From positions 72,379,579 to 72,443,578 of the forward strand of contig CM034533.1 of the NCBI GenBank assembly GCA_020002185.1: a stretch of DNA of 64,000 nucleotides, in the 5' to 3' direction. The stretch is from Paraescarpia echinospica. Taxonomy: Eukaryota; Annelida; Polychaeta; Sabellida; Siboglinidae. The notes under the pieces were generated by a model that was given only the letters and a program-made list of their open reading frames with translations, did not search any database and had not been told where the DNA came from. The position numbers were made by a program, and so were the translations under genes. Numbering within the stretch: the first letter of the stretch is position 1; every line of letters begins with the position of its first letter. Of the stretch, positions 12,201 through 22,475 are shown one piece after another.

Positions 12201-15031
12201 TAGCTAAAATCCTTTTTCCATGTGTACACAAAGTTTAACATTGTATGTAACATTTGACAACATTAAACAAATACAGAAAAATGCATTTGTAGAATAAATT
12301 CGATTTTAAGCCCGTCTGTGAAGCGATTCCGCAGAAATTTTAATAAGCTAGGCGATCACGTGGTATTGTGACGTCACTTATGACACACACTCGCATCAGG
12401 CCGACCCTTTCCATGCATTCAGAGCATGTTTACAAGGATAGCTTTTGGGTCGAAACAAGCGTCAGAATGAGTTATTGTGCAATATTCCGACGTAATACAA
12501 ACACTAGTCATCATAGAGGAACAAGCAGTTATCTTACGGTTCCACATGAATCAAATTTTATTCAAAACAACGAATGCGAATGGGCCTACAAGTAGACTAG
12601 GTTTCGCCAAGCTTGGGCTCGTTTTCAGAATAATTATATCGAATGCAACCAATGGGAGATAATCTACACCAATAAACATACATTGCAAACATATATTGTA
12701 TCCAGCTACAGAAAGTAACGTGTATAATCTCATAATATCACTAGAATATCGATATATGAAGCAGGAGTTGTACAGTTTATCATAACAACTTAAATCAGTC
12801 AGTGAATTCCTGTTGATGCTGCTAGCTCAGTTGGTAGGCGCGTTGGTTTCTTGCCATTTATTTTACAATCGGGCGACGCCGGTTCAATCCTGACAGCATG
12901 CAAACCATTGATTTTCTTGACACTTTTTTGTTTATGTTTTCACGAAGTAATATAAACCAAATCATTTAGTATACTATGATGCACTGTTTGTAAATATTTT
13001 TTTTATTTTTTAGTAATTATTTATTCACCACAAAAATAAAAATATGGTCATTATATATAACGATGTTTCTAAATTTTATTTATCCAGACATCACAATCTG
13101 TTTTCACATATATAATTACAATATATTACCGTACAATATATTGATAATTAATAAATTATATATCCATTACATTATATTTGTTTGGATAAATAAAATTTAG
13201 AAACATCGTTATATAATGTCCATATTTTCATTTTTGTGGCGAATAAATAATTACTACAAAAATAAAAATTATTTACAAACAGTGCATTATAGTATACTAA
13301 ATGATTTGGTTTATATTACTTCGTGAAAACATAAAAAAAAAAAGTGTAAAGAAAATCAATGGTTTGCATGCTGTCAGGATTTAACCGGCGTCGCCCAATT
13401 GTAAAATAAATGACAAGAAACCAACGCGCCTACCCACTGAGCTAGCGGGACCAACGGAAACTCTCCGACTGATTTAAGTTGTTATGATAAATTGTACAAC
13501 TCCTTCATATATCGATATTCTAGTGATATTAAGAGATTATACACGTTACTTTCTGTAGCTGGATACAATATATGTTTGCTATGTATGTTTATTGGTGTAG
13601 ATTATTTCCCGTTGGTTGCATTCGATATAATTATTCTGAAAACGAGCCCAAGCTCGGCGAAACCTAGTCGACTTGTAGGCCCATTCGCATTCGTTGTTTT
13701 GAATAAAATTTGATTCATATGGAACCGTAAGATAACTGCTTGTTCCTCTATGATGACTAGTGTTTGTATTACGTCGGAATATTGCACAATAACTCATTCT
13801 GACGCTCGTTTCGACCTAAAAGCTATACTTGTAAACATGCTCTGAATGCATGGAAAGGGTCGGCCTGATGCGAGTTTGAGTCATAAGTGACGTCACATCT
13901 CGGCATCCCGAAAAGCGCACCAAAAATATGCATATTCGAAAATGTCCGGATGCACAGCATAAAATGTGGAATTTTTTTGGCTTGGTGGACGTGGAAATAG
14001 ATAGCAGGATGTAATATAACATGAATTCAAGCAATAGGTATTTTTATTCCCTTTAAATAACCAACGCTGACGGTAGTCTTCTTGTTTTGCAACTGAATGC
14101 AGTTTGACGCTCAACAACTCTGCTATTTGTCAGTAACCCGGGGTTGACCCCTGACCAATCAGGTGCCACCAAAACACAGGCTAGCACGTGGGGCCGTAGG
14201 CTAGTCATAAACATGAGGTCTTTTGACATTTAGTCTTTACAAATACAGATTTCAGGACCTAGTTGGCATGAAAACACGGGGCTATCTCAAAAATAGATGT
14301 CTCCGTCAATTTGTATTAAAAATAAACTGCTTGCCAATGAAAAAACGTCACATTTTATGCAAAACCCACCTATCTGGTGACATGTCTGTTATCAATGACA
14401 ACCAGGAAGCAGTACTTAATGTAATTTTTTTAAACTGCAATAGTCACGAAGCTATAACTTGACATGGAAGCTAGCCTTACATGTGCGCCAAATTGCATGG
14501 GATTGTTTTACAATCGGTGAAGGGGCTGTGCCAACAATACACCTCAAGTTTTGGCTGTCTTTCAACATTGTTGTAATATTTTTATGAAGCTGTAACAGGC
14601 CTAATATGCATTTGTTCACATGTTGTGTGTCTTCTCACAGTCTTCACAGTTTGGTGGATGGGATAGTTTTAAACTGTAGGGTGCGGAAGACACTGCGCTG
14701 TCACTGTGGGAAGAGCTACAAGTCAGTACCCGGACTACGCTCTCACTGTATGATACACCATCCGGCCACGGACTTCTGGAACATTCTGCAACGAGTGAAG
14801 CCACCATTGCACAAACACAGCACTGCCCTCCAACAGACATTGGTCCCACCGTTGCAGCTTACATCAGTGACAAGTGAGATGCACAAAACAGTGCCACAGA
14901 TCGGCAGTGAGGCGGGGAATCTCTCGCTATCGTCCATGACGTGTCAGGCCATGGATCCGACGTCACTTGTTGGAGTTCCGCCGTCTCAAACAGCTGTCAT
15001 ACTTAACCAGCCAGACAGTGCAGTTGAGTGA
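6260..15031 (+). CDS. JAZF1: JAZF1-like zinc-finger protein, six exons
   Basis: Exons are 6260-6374, 7969-8041, 9027-9115, 9293-9389, 11146-11274 and 14680-15031, all GT-AG and frame-consistent, giving about 284 residues. Exon 1 encodes a C2H2-type finger (CKFRGCGL...HIEEIH). Exon 2 encodes the DPRALERQES...LSYIL block and exon 3 the TDAARKEKKK block. Exon 4 is acidic (GSEFDEDEV...SNDSWTT). Exon 5 is the hallmark second finger, beginning GEKPFACPVPGCKKRYK. Exon 6 holds the third finger (CHCGKSYKS...H...HH). These blocks match JAZF1 in order; the family is a nuclear cofactor of nuclear receptor TAK1/TR4 and is linked to NuA4 chromatin complexes. The ATG at 6260 puts the first finger cysteine at residue 14, as in vertebrates; an in-frame ATG at 6239 would add seven residues. 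The tail after the last finger is about 80 residues longer and more Ser/Thr/Gln-rich than I recall for the vertebrate protein. Confidence 0.95.
6820..7131. repeat. Foldback repeat in JAZF1 intron 1
   Basis: Arms at about 6820-6933 and 7052-7131 are imperfect reverse complements; for example GTACCCAGTTTC on the left faces AAACTGGATAC on the right, and both carry the GCATGC and TGTCAC blocks. The spacer includes a short (TA)n run at 6953-6962. It looks like an old palindromic MITE. I estimate about 75% arm identity by eye. Confidence 0.55.
7319..7380 (+). repeat. GT-rich simple repeat
   Basis: Irregular (TG)n/(GCATGTGT)n tract next to a SINE; a second GT-rich tract lies at about 7736-7882 on the other side of the same SINE. 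Open frames across both tracts are low-complexity artefacts. Confidence 0.8.
7395..7730 (-). mobile_element. tRNA-derived SINE, family 1, minus orientation
   Basis: The minus strand starts with a tRNA-like head at about 7650-7730: an A-box-like TAGCGCAGCAGTAAGAGC and a B box GTTCGAATCC. A body follows and the element ends in a tail containing GCGCTATATATAAGAAC, the kind of 3' end that RTE-type LINEs share with their SINE partners. A second, similar copy is at 57302-57625, which confirms an interspersed family. It lies in intron 1 of JAZF1 and is bounded by GT-rich tracts on both sides. Confidence 0.75.
9735..10395. repeat. Complex foldback element in JAZF1 intron 4
   Basis: The left arm (about 9755-10010) pairs with the reverse complement of 10140-10380. 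Shared blocks include TGATGTCACC, GTTTCAGAC, AATTGCAATTGC, TGTCGCTGGATG and TTTGAACATTG. The right side contains the TCGCTGGATG/TTGAACATTG block twice, so one arm has been internally duplicated. The minus-strand open frame of 192 codons across it repeats the same peptide blocks and is a by-product of the repeat. Confidence 0.6.
11066..11145 (+). repeat. 25-bp minisatellite abutting the JAZF1 exon 5 acceptor
   Basis: Three near-identical units of CTATCTCTACGATGTATACT type, 25 bp each. The last unit runs straight into the acceptor (ACTTGCAG), so the repeat supplies the pyrimidine tract of this splice site. Confidence 0.85.
11276..11755 (+). repeat. 27/29-bp minisatellite starting at the JAZF1 exon 5 donor
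   Basis: About 17 units of GAGGTCATAACCAAACAACA type, alternating between a shorter unit ending in ACTAGGTT and a longer one ending in ACTGTAGATT. It begins at the 5' splice site of exon 5, whose GTGAGGTCATAACC already reads as the first unit. Confidence 0.9.
12816..12900 (+). other. tRNA-like sequence in left palindrome arm
   Basis: It has a perfect A-box-like segment (TAGCTCAGTTGGTAGGCG), a B-box-like GCCGGTTCAATCC and a possible short acceptor pairing TGCTG/CAGCA. The anticodon and variable region are too long and poorly paired for a functional tRNA, so I read it as a tRNA-derived SINE head or tRNA pseudogene. Confidence 0.6.
13367..13452 (-). other. tRNA-like sequence in right palindrome arm
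   Basis: Reverse-complement copy of the tRNA-like module at 12816-12900. Differences fall inside the boxes: the B box reads GGTTAAATCC and the A box GCTCAGTGGGTAGGCG. Both copies are therefore diverging. Confidence 0.55.
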
Positions 15032-15059
15032 AGTCATGCTTTATCGTATGGGTAGTATT

Positions 15060-15135
15060 GTTTGTACTGAAAATTTAGGGGAGGTCCCATAAGTTTAGGG
15101 GAGATCCAATAAGTTTACGGGAGGTCCAATAAGAT
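15060..15135 (+). repeat. 20-bp tandem repeat just past JAZF1 stop
   Basis: Three to four units of the type GGGGAGGTCCAATAAGTTTA. It lies about 30 bp after the JAZF1 stop codon and may be within its 3' UTR. Confidence 0.75.
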
Positions 15136-15271
15136 TGTAAATTCCAATATGTGAAGCATTATGTTGGGATTTGTTCACCAACATGTATCGCACAAAAATC
15201 AATGTGCAACAGTGGCACCACCTAGTGAATTATACACTATGCAAATTGTTGCTGATAGCCATTTTGGATTG

Positions 15272-16196
15272 TGCTGGTTCCACACCACGTGTTGGTATGG
15301 GTTGAACCAATACCATGTGTTGGTGGGGGTTGAACCAATACCATGTGTTGGTGGGGGTTGAACTAATACCATGTGTTGGTGGGGGTTGAACCAATACCAT
15401 GTATTGGTGGGGGTTGAACCAATACCACGTGTTGGTGGGGGTTGAACCAATACCATGTGTTGGTGGGCGGTTAAACCAATACCATGTGTTGGTGGGGGAT
15501 TGAACCACCACCATGTGTTGGTGGGGGGGTTGAACCAACACCATGTATTGGTGGGGGGTTGAACCAACACCATGTGTTGGTGGGGGGGGTTGAACCAACA
15601 CCATGTATTGGTGGGGAGTTGAACCAATACCACGTGTTGGTGGGGCTTGAACCAATACCATGTGTTGGTGGGGCTTGAACCAATACCATGTGTTGGTGGG
15701 GCTTGAACCAGTACCATGTGTTGGTGGGGGTTGAACCAATACCATGTGTTGGTGGGGCTTGAACCAATACCATGTGTTGGTGGGGGTTGAACCAATACCA
15801 TGTGTTGGTGGGGGGTTGAACCAATACCATGTATTCGTGGGGGTTGAACCAATACCATGTGTTGGTGGGGGGTTGAACCAATACCATGTATTCGTGGGGG
15901 TTGAACCAATACCATGTGTTGGTGGGGGGTTGAACCAATACCATGTGTTGGTGGGGGTTGAACCAATACCATGTGTTGGTGGGGGGGTTGAACCAATACC
16001 ACGTGTTGGTGGGGGTTGAACCAATACTACATGTTGGTGGGGGTTGAACCAATACCATGTGTTGGTGGGGTTTGAACCAATACCACGTGTTGGTGGGGGT
16101 TGAACCAATACCATGTGTTGGTGGGGGTTGAACCAATACCTCGTGTTGGTGGGGGTTGAACTAATACCATGTGTTGGTGGGGGTTGAAGCAATACT
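15272..16196 (+). repeat. 28-bp minisatellite, about 32 units
   Basis: The unit is about 28 bp, of form TTGAACCAATACCATGTGTT plus GGTGGGGG, with length changes confined to the G run. Each unit carries a CCAAT box and a CATGTG or CACGTG E-box-like core. The segment CCAAYAC-CAT-GTGTTGG is a short dyad, perfect in the units reading CCAACAC. Long minus-strand frames (up to 350 codons) across it are artefacts of a G-rich repeat without stops. Confidence 0.95.
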
Positions 16197-16514
16197 GAAC
16201 GCAAAACGGTCTGGGACTTTGTAACAAACTTATGAGACCATCCCTTGACTGAGAGTAGTGGAATACTCTGGGTACAGAGCAAACAAACAAATTAAAGATT
16301 ACATGTGTCCATGGCTAGTGATATTTTTGTAAACACACACAAGACAAACTTTAAGGTTTACTTTGCTACCATTATAATGTGAAATTTCCACATTCAAGTC
16401 CATGGAAGTAATTGGGTAATGTTTTGGGGTTGGTAAATTGAGAAAAGAAATGTCTGCGGATAAAAGGGTACACGTTAAATATGGACTGTATTGTGATATA
16501 GGTAAGCCAATGTC

Positions 16515-17130
16515 CGACACTGACAGACACACTGAGTGGTGTGACGTTGACACACTGAGTGGTGTGACATTGACACACTGAATGGTCTGACATTGACACA
16601 GAGTGGTGACACACTCAGTGGTGTGACATTGACACACCGACTTGTGTGACACCAACACACCGAATGGTGTCACACAGACACACCGATTGGTGTCACACAG
16701 ACACACCGATTGGTGTCACACTATCACACCGAGTGGTGTCACACAGACACACCGATTGGTGTCACACTATCACACCGAGTGGTGTCATACCGACACAGCG
16801 ATTGGTGTCACACAGACACACCGATTGGTGTCACACTATCACACCGAGTGGTGTCATACCGACACACCGATTGGTGTCACACTATCACACCGAGTGGTGT
16901 CACACAGACACACCGATTGGTGTCACACTATCACACCGAGTGGTGTCATACCGACACACCGTGTGATGTAACAATGACACACCCTGTGGTGAGACTGTGA
17001 CACCGATACACAGAGTGGTGTGACATTGACACACTGAGTGGTGTGACATAGACACATTGAGAGGTGTGACACCGACACAGAGAGAGGTGTGTGACACTGA
17101 CAAACAGAGTGGTGTGACACTGACACACCG
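16515..17130 (+). repeat. 24/48-bp minisatellite with dyad units
   Basis: Units of about 24 bp (GTGTCACAC plus AGACACACCGATTGG type) often alternate as 48-bp dimers. CACCGATTGGTG and CACCGAGTGGTG are perfect or near-perfect dyads. The array changes register and sequence toward both ends. Open frames on both strands are artefacts. Confidence 0.93.
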
Positions 17131-18396
17131 AGTGTCCCATTTCTTGTTTGAATGAACCTCAACTTTGTTCATGAATATAATTTGATTGTTATTGTTTCAT
17201 TTGAATACTTTGACTAAAAAATATTACTGCAATCTGAACAGTACGGTTGATATTCATGAATCGATGAGTAAATTATATTTAAAAAATTTGCTTTTTAAAC
17301 ACATTTGGGTGCACAAAAGGTTAGAACAGATATGGTTTCTATTATATAACCGGATTTCATGATAAAAACATCAGTCTTTAAGTTCCATCTTTCATATTTG
17401 ACCAGATCTTTAGTACAGCCAAAACTATAATTTGGAGGATATACTTACTGGGATGTATTTGATTAAGTAGAGACAGATGAAGGAGTGGTAGCATCCATTA
17501 CGTGGAGAATTAAGTGTAGTATTAATGTGTACACATTTATCTTGATCTGGTGTATTATAGCAGTCACCTGCGTAAATACAAGGTGTCATGTATGTCCACT
17601 CTTGTTATATAATGTACATAATATGTTCAAATTGGTGAATGGAACTAGTCAACATAATCATTGTGATGTTTTATATTTTTCGTACAGTTGTTTAATAGGA
17701 AGGAATTATATATACCTTAAGTTGTTTTTGTGTGATGGAATGAAACAAAACAAAGTGTGTTTTCAATAGATAGAATAGTCAAAATACATCTCTAGTTGTG
17801 TCTGCTGAACAGTTTTATTCCGTCACACAAAAACAACTTATTCTACATATAACCCATTTGGTGAAAAGTTGTATTATATCAGTGTATATCTACATATGCA
17901 GTAACAGCCTTGTGGTGCACCCACTCAACGCTATAACCTATTATGCACTGCTTTATTGCCATTCTGCATGGGAAATGGCAGCAATTAGCAGGTTGCCATT
18001 GGCAACAGCGCAAAAAGATAGGGTCAGTGAATACAAGTTTAAGAACAATTATATGTAATGGTGATAGGAACTGCGCTTGATTTGTTGATCCAGGATTGGA
18101 TGTAAGCTAGTATAGTTTTACTTGTTTATAGCATTATAATCAAAAGAGAATTGTGATAAAACAGTTCACAGTTTGATGTATTAACAAATCATTCAAAGTA
18201 TATATGTTGCTATACTGAAGGCGTATCTCCATTATCCCATCCAGTTGCCTAAGCGCCTCAGCCCATCGTTGGCCTCATAACTTGCATGACCTCAAACGCA
18301 GTCCTTCTTTTGAATCTTGGCCAGTGGTTTGGCCAGTGAATCAAACTGGTATGGTTCAGAGGTTCATGGTAAATATTATCTAAATCTGACTGCTCC
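17131..18396. other. No gene seen
   Basis: AT-rich DNA between two minisatellites. The short open frames here have no splice context or recognisable motif, and I found no repeats apart from weak AT tracts. Confidence 0.5.
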
Positions 18397-18712
18397 AATA
18401 GTCCAGTGAGCAAGTCAAACTACACAACACTGTCGCATTCAATAGTCCAGTGAGCAAGTCAAACTACACAACACTGTTGCATTCAATAGTCCAGTGAGCA
18501 AGTCAAACTGCACAACACTGTCGCATTCAATAGTCCAGTGAGCAAGTCAAACTACACAACACTGTCGCATTCAATAGTCCAGTGAGCGAGTCAAACTACA
18601 CAACACTGTCGCATTCAATAGTCCAGTGAGCAAGTCAAACTACACAACACTGTCGCATTCAATAGTCCAGTGAGCAAGTCAAACTACACAACACTGTCGC
18701 ATTCAATAGTCC
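18397..18712 (+). repeat. 44-bp tandem repeat, about 7 units
   Basis: Nearly identical 44-bp units beginning AATAGTCCAGTGAGCAAGTC, with a few C/T and A/G differences between units. They are strictly head-to-tail with no spacers, so this is a satellite and not a CRISPR-like array. Confidence 0.93.
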
Positions 18713-19494
18713 AAATGTGAGAGGCCATGATTTAGTTTGATGATCAGACAGTACGAGTTATCAAGAACAGGTTACATTGCATCGTAAATGACGTATTTTC
18801 AGCGAAAATGTTTTGCTGTCTGAGGCCTTTAAGCACTGAAAGGGCGTATTGAATGCAGGATACGTTCACACAGTGAGGAATTGTTGTAGTGTTCATATTA
18901 TTGAGGTCGAAAGTCCCATTTTGTTGGCAAAACGTGAACGGTTGCACACCCCAGATATATCAGATCATATTCATTACTTAGAAGTTGCTTTTTACAATTT
19001 CTAGCACTATATCTATAAACATCTTGTCGATTATATAAAACAATTGAATACACTGTAATACATTTGATGAAGTGTAATGTGGAAGCTCACAGGACATTTA
19101 CCAGGTATTTATTTATTAGTATTGTATATACTGTATATAATGTATGTATGAATGTACGTACGTATGCCCCCTGTACAAATGTAATCTACAATTGATTGTG
19201 AGAACCTAACAGTTTAGGCTATCACAGATCAATTGTTCAATCTCGTATTGCATAACTACGCATCAGGCAGCATCAACAAGGAGGTATCTTTATATGACAA
19301 ATACCAGATGTTACCTAAATTAACTGTTGTCATTCAAATTTTGCAGCTTATTATTTCTTTAATTTCAGTAAGACTTGTCATGTTTTTTCTGTACAATTTT
19401 GTATGTTGAATAAGTTATTGTGGAATAAAATGTTACATTTTCTGATTGTGTTATTAGTACGATTCTACAGTAGAATTAATACAATGACACCATA
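18713..19494. other. No gene seen
   Basis: AT-rich DNA. A minus-strand frame at 18744-18947 looks vaguely protein-like but has no splice sites or family I recognise. (GTAC/GTAT)n-like sequence occurs near 19140-19170. Confidence 0.45.
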
Positions 19495-19865
19495 AGTGGG
19501 TACAGGGGGGCCTGGGGGCATGTGCCCCCTCTAGACCTTTGGAATGTTTTTTGCGTTATGCATGCACTAGAGTGGCGTGCCTCCATAGGCTTTTGGAATG
19601 TGCCCCTATTGCATGCACCATAGACTTTTAGAATGCGTCCCGGCTTAGACGAGTCTACGAGGGGTGCAATTGGATGTTTTTGACAAGTTTCCTAAATTGT
19701 GAATATCAGCGCAAACAAATTTCAACAGCACCCCGACCCTGATCCGACAGATGGCTCACCCAATATTTATTTGGTTTAGCCACCAGTGGGAGTTTTTGGC
19801 AAGCCACAAGGGGGTGCAATTGGAGGTTTGGGGCCCCCCCAGAATACCATGTTTGGATCCACCAT
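19495..19865 (+). repeat. Interspersed repeat with G/C-run ends
   Basis: It starts GGGTACAGGGGGGCCTGGGG and ends with GGGGCCCCCCCAGAATACC then TGGATCCACC, giving rough terminal inverted repeats. The interior contains repeated GCATGCA/TTTTGGAATG segments. Related copies or fragments occur at 46195-46565, 52975-53030, 54945-54985 and 58345-58425, so it is a dispersed non-autonomous family. Confidence 0.6.
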
Positions 19866-20739
19866 TGGATATACTTGATACGCTGATGCATATACAAAAT
19901 ATGTTTTGAGTATTGAAGGGTAAACATTGACAAAAAAGAATGTACCGATCTAGGCCAGTGTATCAATACAACAGTCATTTGTTTGTGACACAAACTCACT
20001 TCAGTGGTTTATATACTTGCATCAGTCATTTTACATAAACTACATTGCATAACTCTGCTTCTCGTGTGTACTTTTCTCCAATTCAACACCATTTTATCAT
20101 TTCAAAAACTGTCATTTCAGAAAAGATACATTTTGTTGTAAAATAATTACAATGACTGTTTAAAAAAAACTGGTTATACACTGTCACATACTTAATTTAT
20201 TAACAAACTGTTCAAATTTATTTCTGGCTACAAATTTGCAAATAAAACTACTACAAGTTAGGGTGTCAAAATTGTAAACAACTCTTAATGATTATTTAGT
20301 ACAAACCATTCCACTTTGGGATAGCAGTGATGTGATATCGCAATATCATTTTCTATGTAGAAGATGACTATGTTTTGGTGTAAAATAGACTTGACGCGGC
20401 AGTCCATCAGGTCAGCATAATCTGAAAACTGGTAGCCCGATGGCCCTAAAAGGGTCATATGCCAGTGGTAATGCAGAGGCATTATAATGCACCTGCTACA
20501 TTCTTATAAATATTCATTGAACAAGTTTCATTTGAAGGAACCTTTAATTAGAATTGTTTGACCAGACGGTGACCAACTGCTTGAGAATGAAGGTAGCTGA
20601 ACAGTTGAAGTGACGAGTTCCCAGCACAAGTCACTTGTGCATTGAGCATTTACAAGTTACCAGTATGCATCACTTGTACGGCTACTGAATATTAACAATT
20701 CAGACATGTCTCTCAAACTTATGTATTTTTCTTTGGTAA

Positions 20740-22475
20740 TCACTGCTGCATTGGTTCCGATGGCTTGTACCCTTGTTTCTCCAGCTCTCGCCTGAAAGCA
20801 CACACATCACAGCATTTAAGTATCCAGTATATACATTAGCATCAACCTATAAATAAATACAAAAATATAAAATATTATTTTCATGAAGCATACTTTGGGG
20901 GCCCCCTAGAATGATTAAATAAAATGCAGATTCTTTGTATATAGTGATACCCTAAGATACATATATGCAAAATTAGAAAAAAAGTTGCTGAACAGTTTTT
21001 GAAAAAATAGGCAAAATGTTAAATTTTTACCAGTTTTTGAGGTCCTTGGAGGCATTAGGGAGCCCTTAAAATGATTCAATCAAATACAGATTTCTCGTGC
21101 ATAGTGGCAGTGCTCTAAGATGTCTATGCAAAATTAGACCAAAAAAGTTGCTGAACGGTTTCTGAGATACGGCAGCTAACGGCAGACATTGGACGCAGAG
21201 TGATGGCAATAGTCCCTTGGACCTTCGGCCAAAGGACTAAAAAACGGACACAGATCATTTTGAATATGTATGCATTACCAAATCACCACATCAATATAAT
21301 GAATTTTTGTTGTTGTATTAATATTCTATTCATAATAATTCATTTATATACAAACTGCAATTCGAAATGCTTGGACAATGATGTCATTGTCACTATAAAC
21401 ACTTGAAATTTGATGACGCAGGTAAAGTACTATCTGACAGACTTTGAAAAGCAACCTAAAAGACACAACTGGTCTGAATGTAAGTCAGTGTAGTTGGTGA
21501 TCAGTTCTCCTCAGATGATGCCATCTGCAGCAGTTTGTGAATCTGAGTTGTTGCCAAATGATTGTTACAAACCTAAGTTGTTGTGAGAAGTCTTCCTCGA
21601 CGTCATCGTCATCCCAATTGTCCTCCCACACATTCACATCCGTGTCATCTTCTTCAGCACCGGTCCAGTCTACAACATACAGCAATTGACTGTTAGAATA
21701 CAACGTACATCAACTGTCCATCTTAGAATACAACAAGCATCATCTGTCCATCTTAGAATACAATATACATCAACTGTCCATCTTACAATACAACGTACAT
21801 CAACTGTCCATCTTAGGATACAACATGCATCAACTGTCCATTTTAGAATACAACATACATCAACTGTCCATCTTAGACTTAGAATACAACATGCATCAAT
21901 TGTTCTTCTAACATGCAACGCTCGTTGACTGACCGTGTTAGAATACAACACAATGGTATAGTTCTTAGTCTCCTGGCTTAGACGTTACTAGTCTTCATTT
22001 CCAGCGCTTAAACTTATAAGCATTAGCCTTAGCCTCGGCTTTGCCTTTGATTCTGAAGTTTGAGCCTTTGTTTGGTTTGCACTCCGTTTCCGCCTCCGGT
22101 GCCCGAAATTCGACACCGCTGATTCCTGTGAAGTCGTCAGAACTATCCGTTCCGTCAGTGTGGGCTTATACATCTGGGCTGAATGCGAACCATCCGTCAA
22201 CATGGGCCGAATCTCGAAGTCAAATCGATGTGTCATGACTCACGTCGACCAAGTCAAGTTTGAGACGAAATGACCGTGACGCAGTGTTTTACGGTTACCA
22301 TTTAGCCTCTCTATTCTTAGGTATGCAATTATATATATCTATTTGTGGTTATAGAATTTGTAGAATATACATTGAAGCAACTAAGAACGTTATATAAACC
22401 TTCTGCAGGAAATTCTTCGAACTCATCGTCTTCTTCCAAAAGACCTAAATCAGGTTTCTTCTTGTTGTCCGCCAT
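20740..22475 (-). CDS. SEM1: 26S proteasome complex subunit SEM1 (DSS1), three exons
   Basis: Exons on the minus strand are 22400-22475, 21573-21669 and 20740-20791. Introns are GT-AG and phases agree; the product is 74 residues. The sequence opens [20 protein letters not shown], then DWTGAEED, then the signature [19 protein letters not shown], and ends [16 protein letters not shown]. This is the full length and block order of SEM1/DSS1 (70 residues in human). The family is a small, acidic, intrinsically disordered protein of the proteasome lid that also binds BRCA2 and the TREX-2 PCID2 complex. Intron 1 holds a 30-bp minisatellite next to the exon 2 acceptor. No other family fits these motifs. 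Confidence 0.97.
20885..21245 (+). repeat. Two tandem copies of a dispersed repeat in SEM1 intron 2
   Basis: Two diverged direct copies (about 20897-21010 and 21058-21165) share GATTNAATNAAATNCAGAT, CTAAGAT, GCAAAATTAGA and AAAGTTGCTGAACNGTTT. The second continues into CAATAGTCCCTTGGACCTTC followed by GGCCAAAGGACTAAAAA, an end typical of interspersed repeats in marine invertebrates. Confidence 0.55.
21680..21950 (+). repeat. 30-bp minisatellite in SEM1 intron 1
   Basis: About eight units of CATCAACTGTCCATCTTAGA plus ATACAACRTA, 30 bp each, so it stays open as a 10-residue peptide repeat on both strands. It begins about 10-15 bp upstream of the exon 2 acceptor. Confidence 0.9.

Larger units (their letters stand above)
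12367..13897. repeat. 1.5-kb near-perfect palindrome in JAZF1 intron 5
   Basis: Left arm 12367-13086 (720 bp) and right arm 13193-13897 (705 bp) are reverse complements with few differences, separated by a 106-bp AT-rich loop. Both outer ends carry TGTGACGTCACTTATGA-type sequence. Each arm contains a tRNA-like module, and short open frames recur in mirror image on the two arms. Beyond the outer ends homology stops. It is either a foldback transposon or a recent inverted duplication of a SINE-containing segment. Confidence 0.9.

Noticed and set aside
12816..12900. Functional tRNA gene
   Set aside because: A and B boxes are good, but the anticodon arm does not fold properly and the acceptor pairing is short; better explained as a SINE head or tRNA pseudogene.
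12551..13797. Paired 60-73 codon frames repeated on both strands
   Set aside because: Mirror images produced by the palindrome arms; no motif and no splice support.
15199..16282. Minus-strand frames of up to 350 codons
   Set aside because: They are periodic Pro/Thr/His/Trp-rich peptides produced by the 28-bp minisatellite in all three frames; no start context, splice sites or non-repeat domain.
16642..17172. Several overlapping frames on both strands
   Set aside because: All come from the 24-bp satellite, with the same peptide repeating every eight codons.
18397..18712. Possible CRISPR-like array
   Set aside because: Units are contiguous 44-bp repeats without variable spacers, and the genome is eukaryotic.
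18744..18947. Minus-strand frame with several Cys and N-glycosylation-like sites
   Set aside because: Protein-like by eye, but no splice sites, repeats or recognisable family; cannot be supported.
22041..22238. 65-codon plus frame in SEM1 intron 1
   Set aside because: Lies in an intron on the opposite strand, with no motif; probable repeat remnant.
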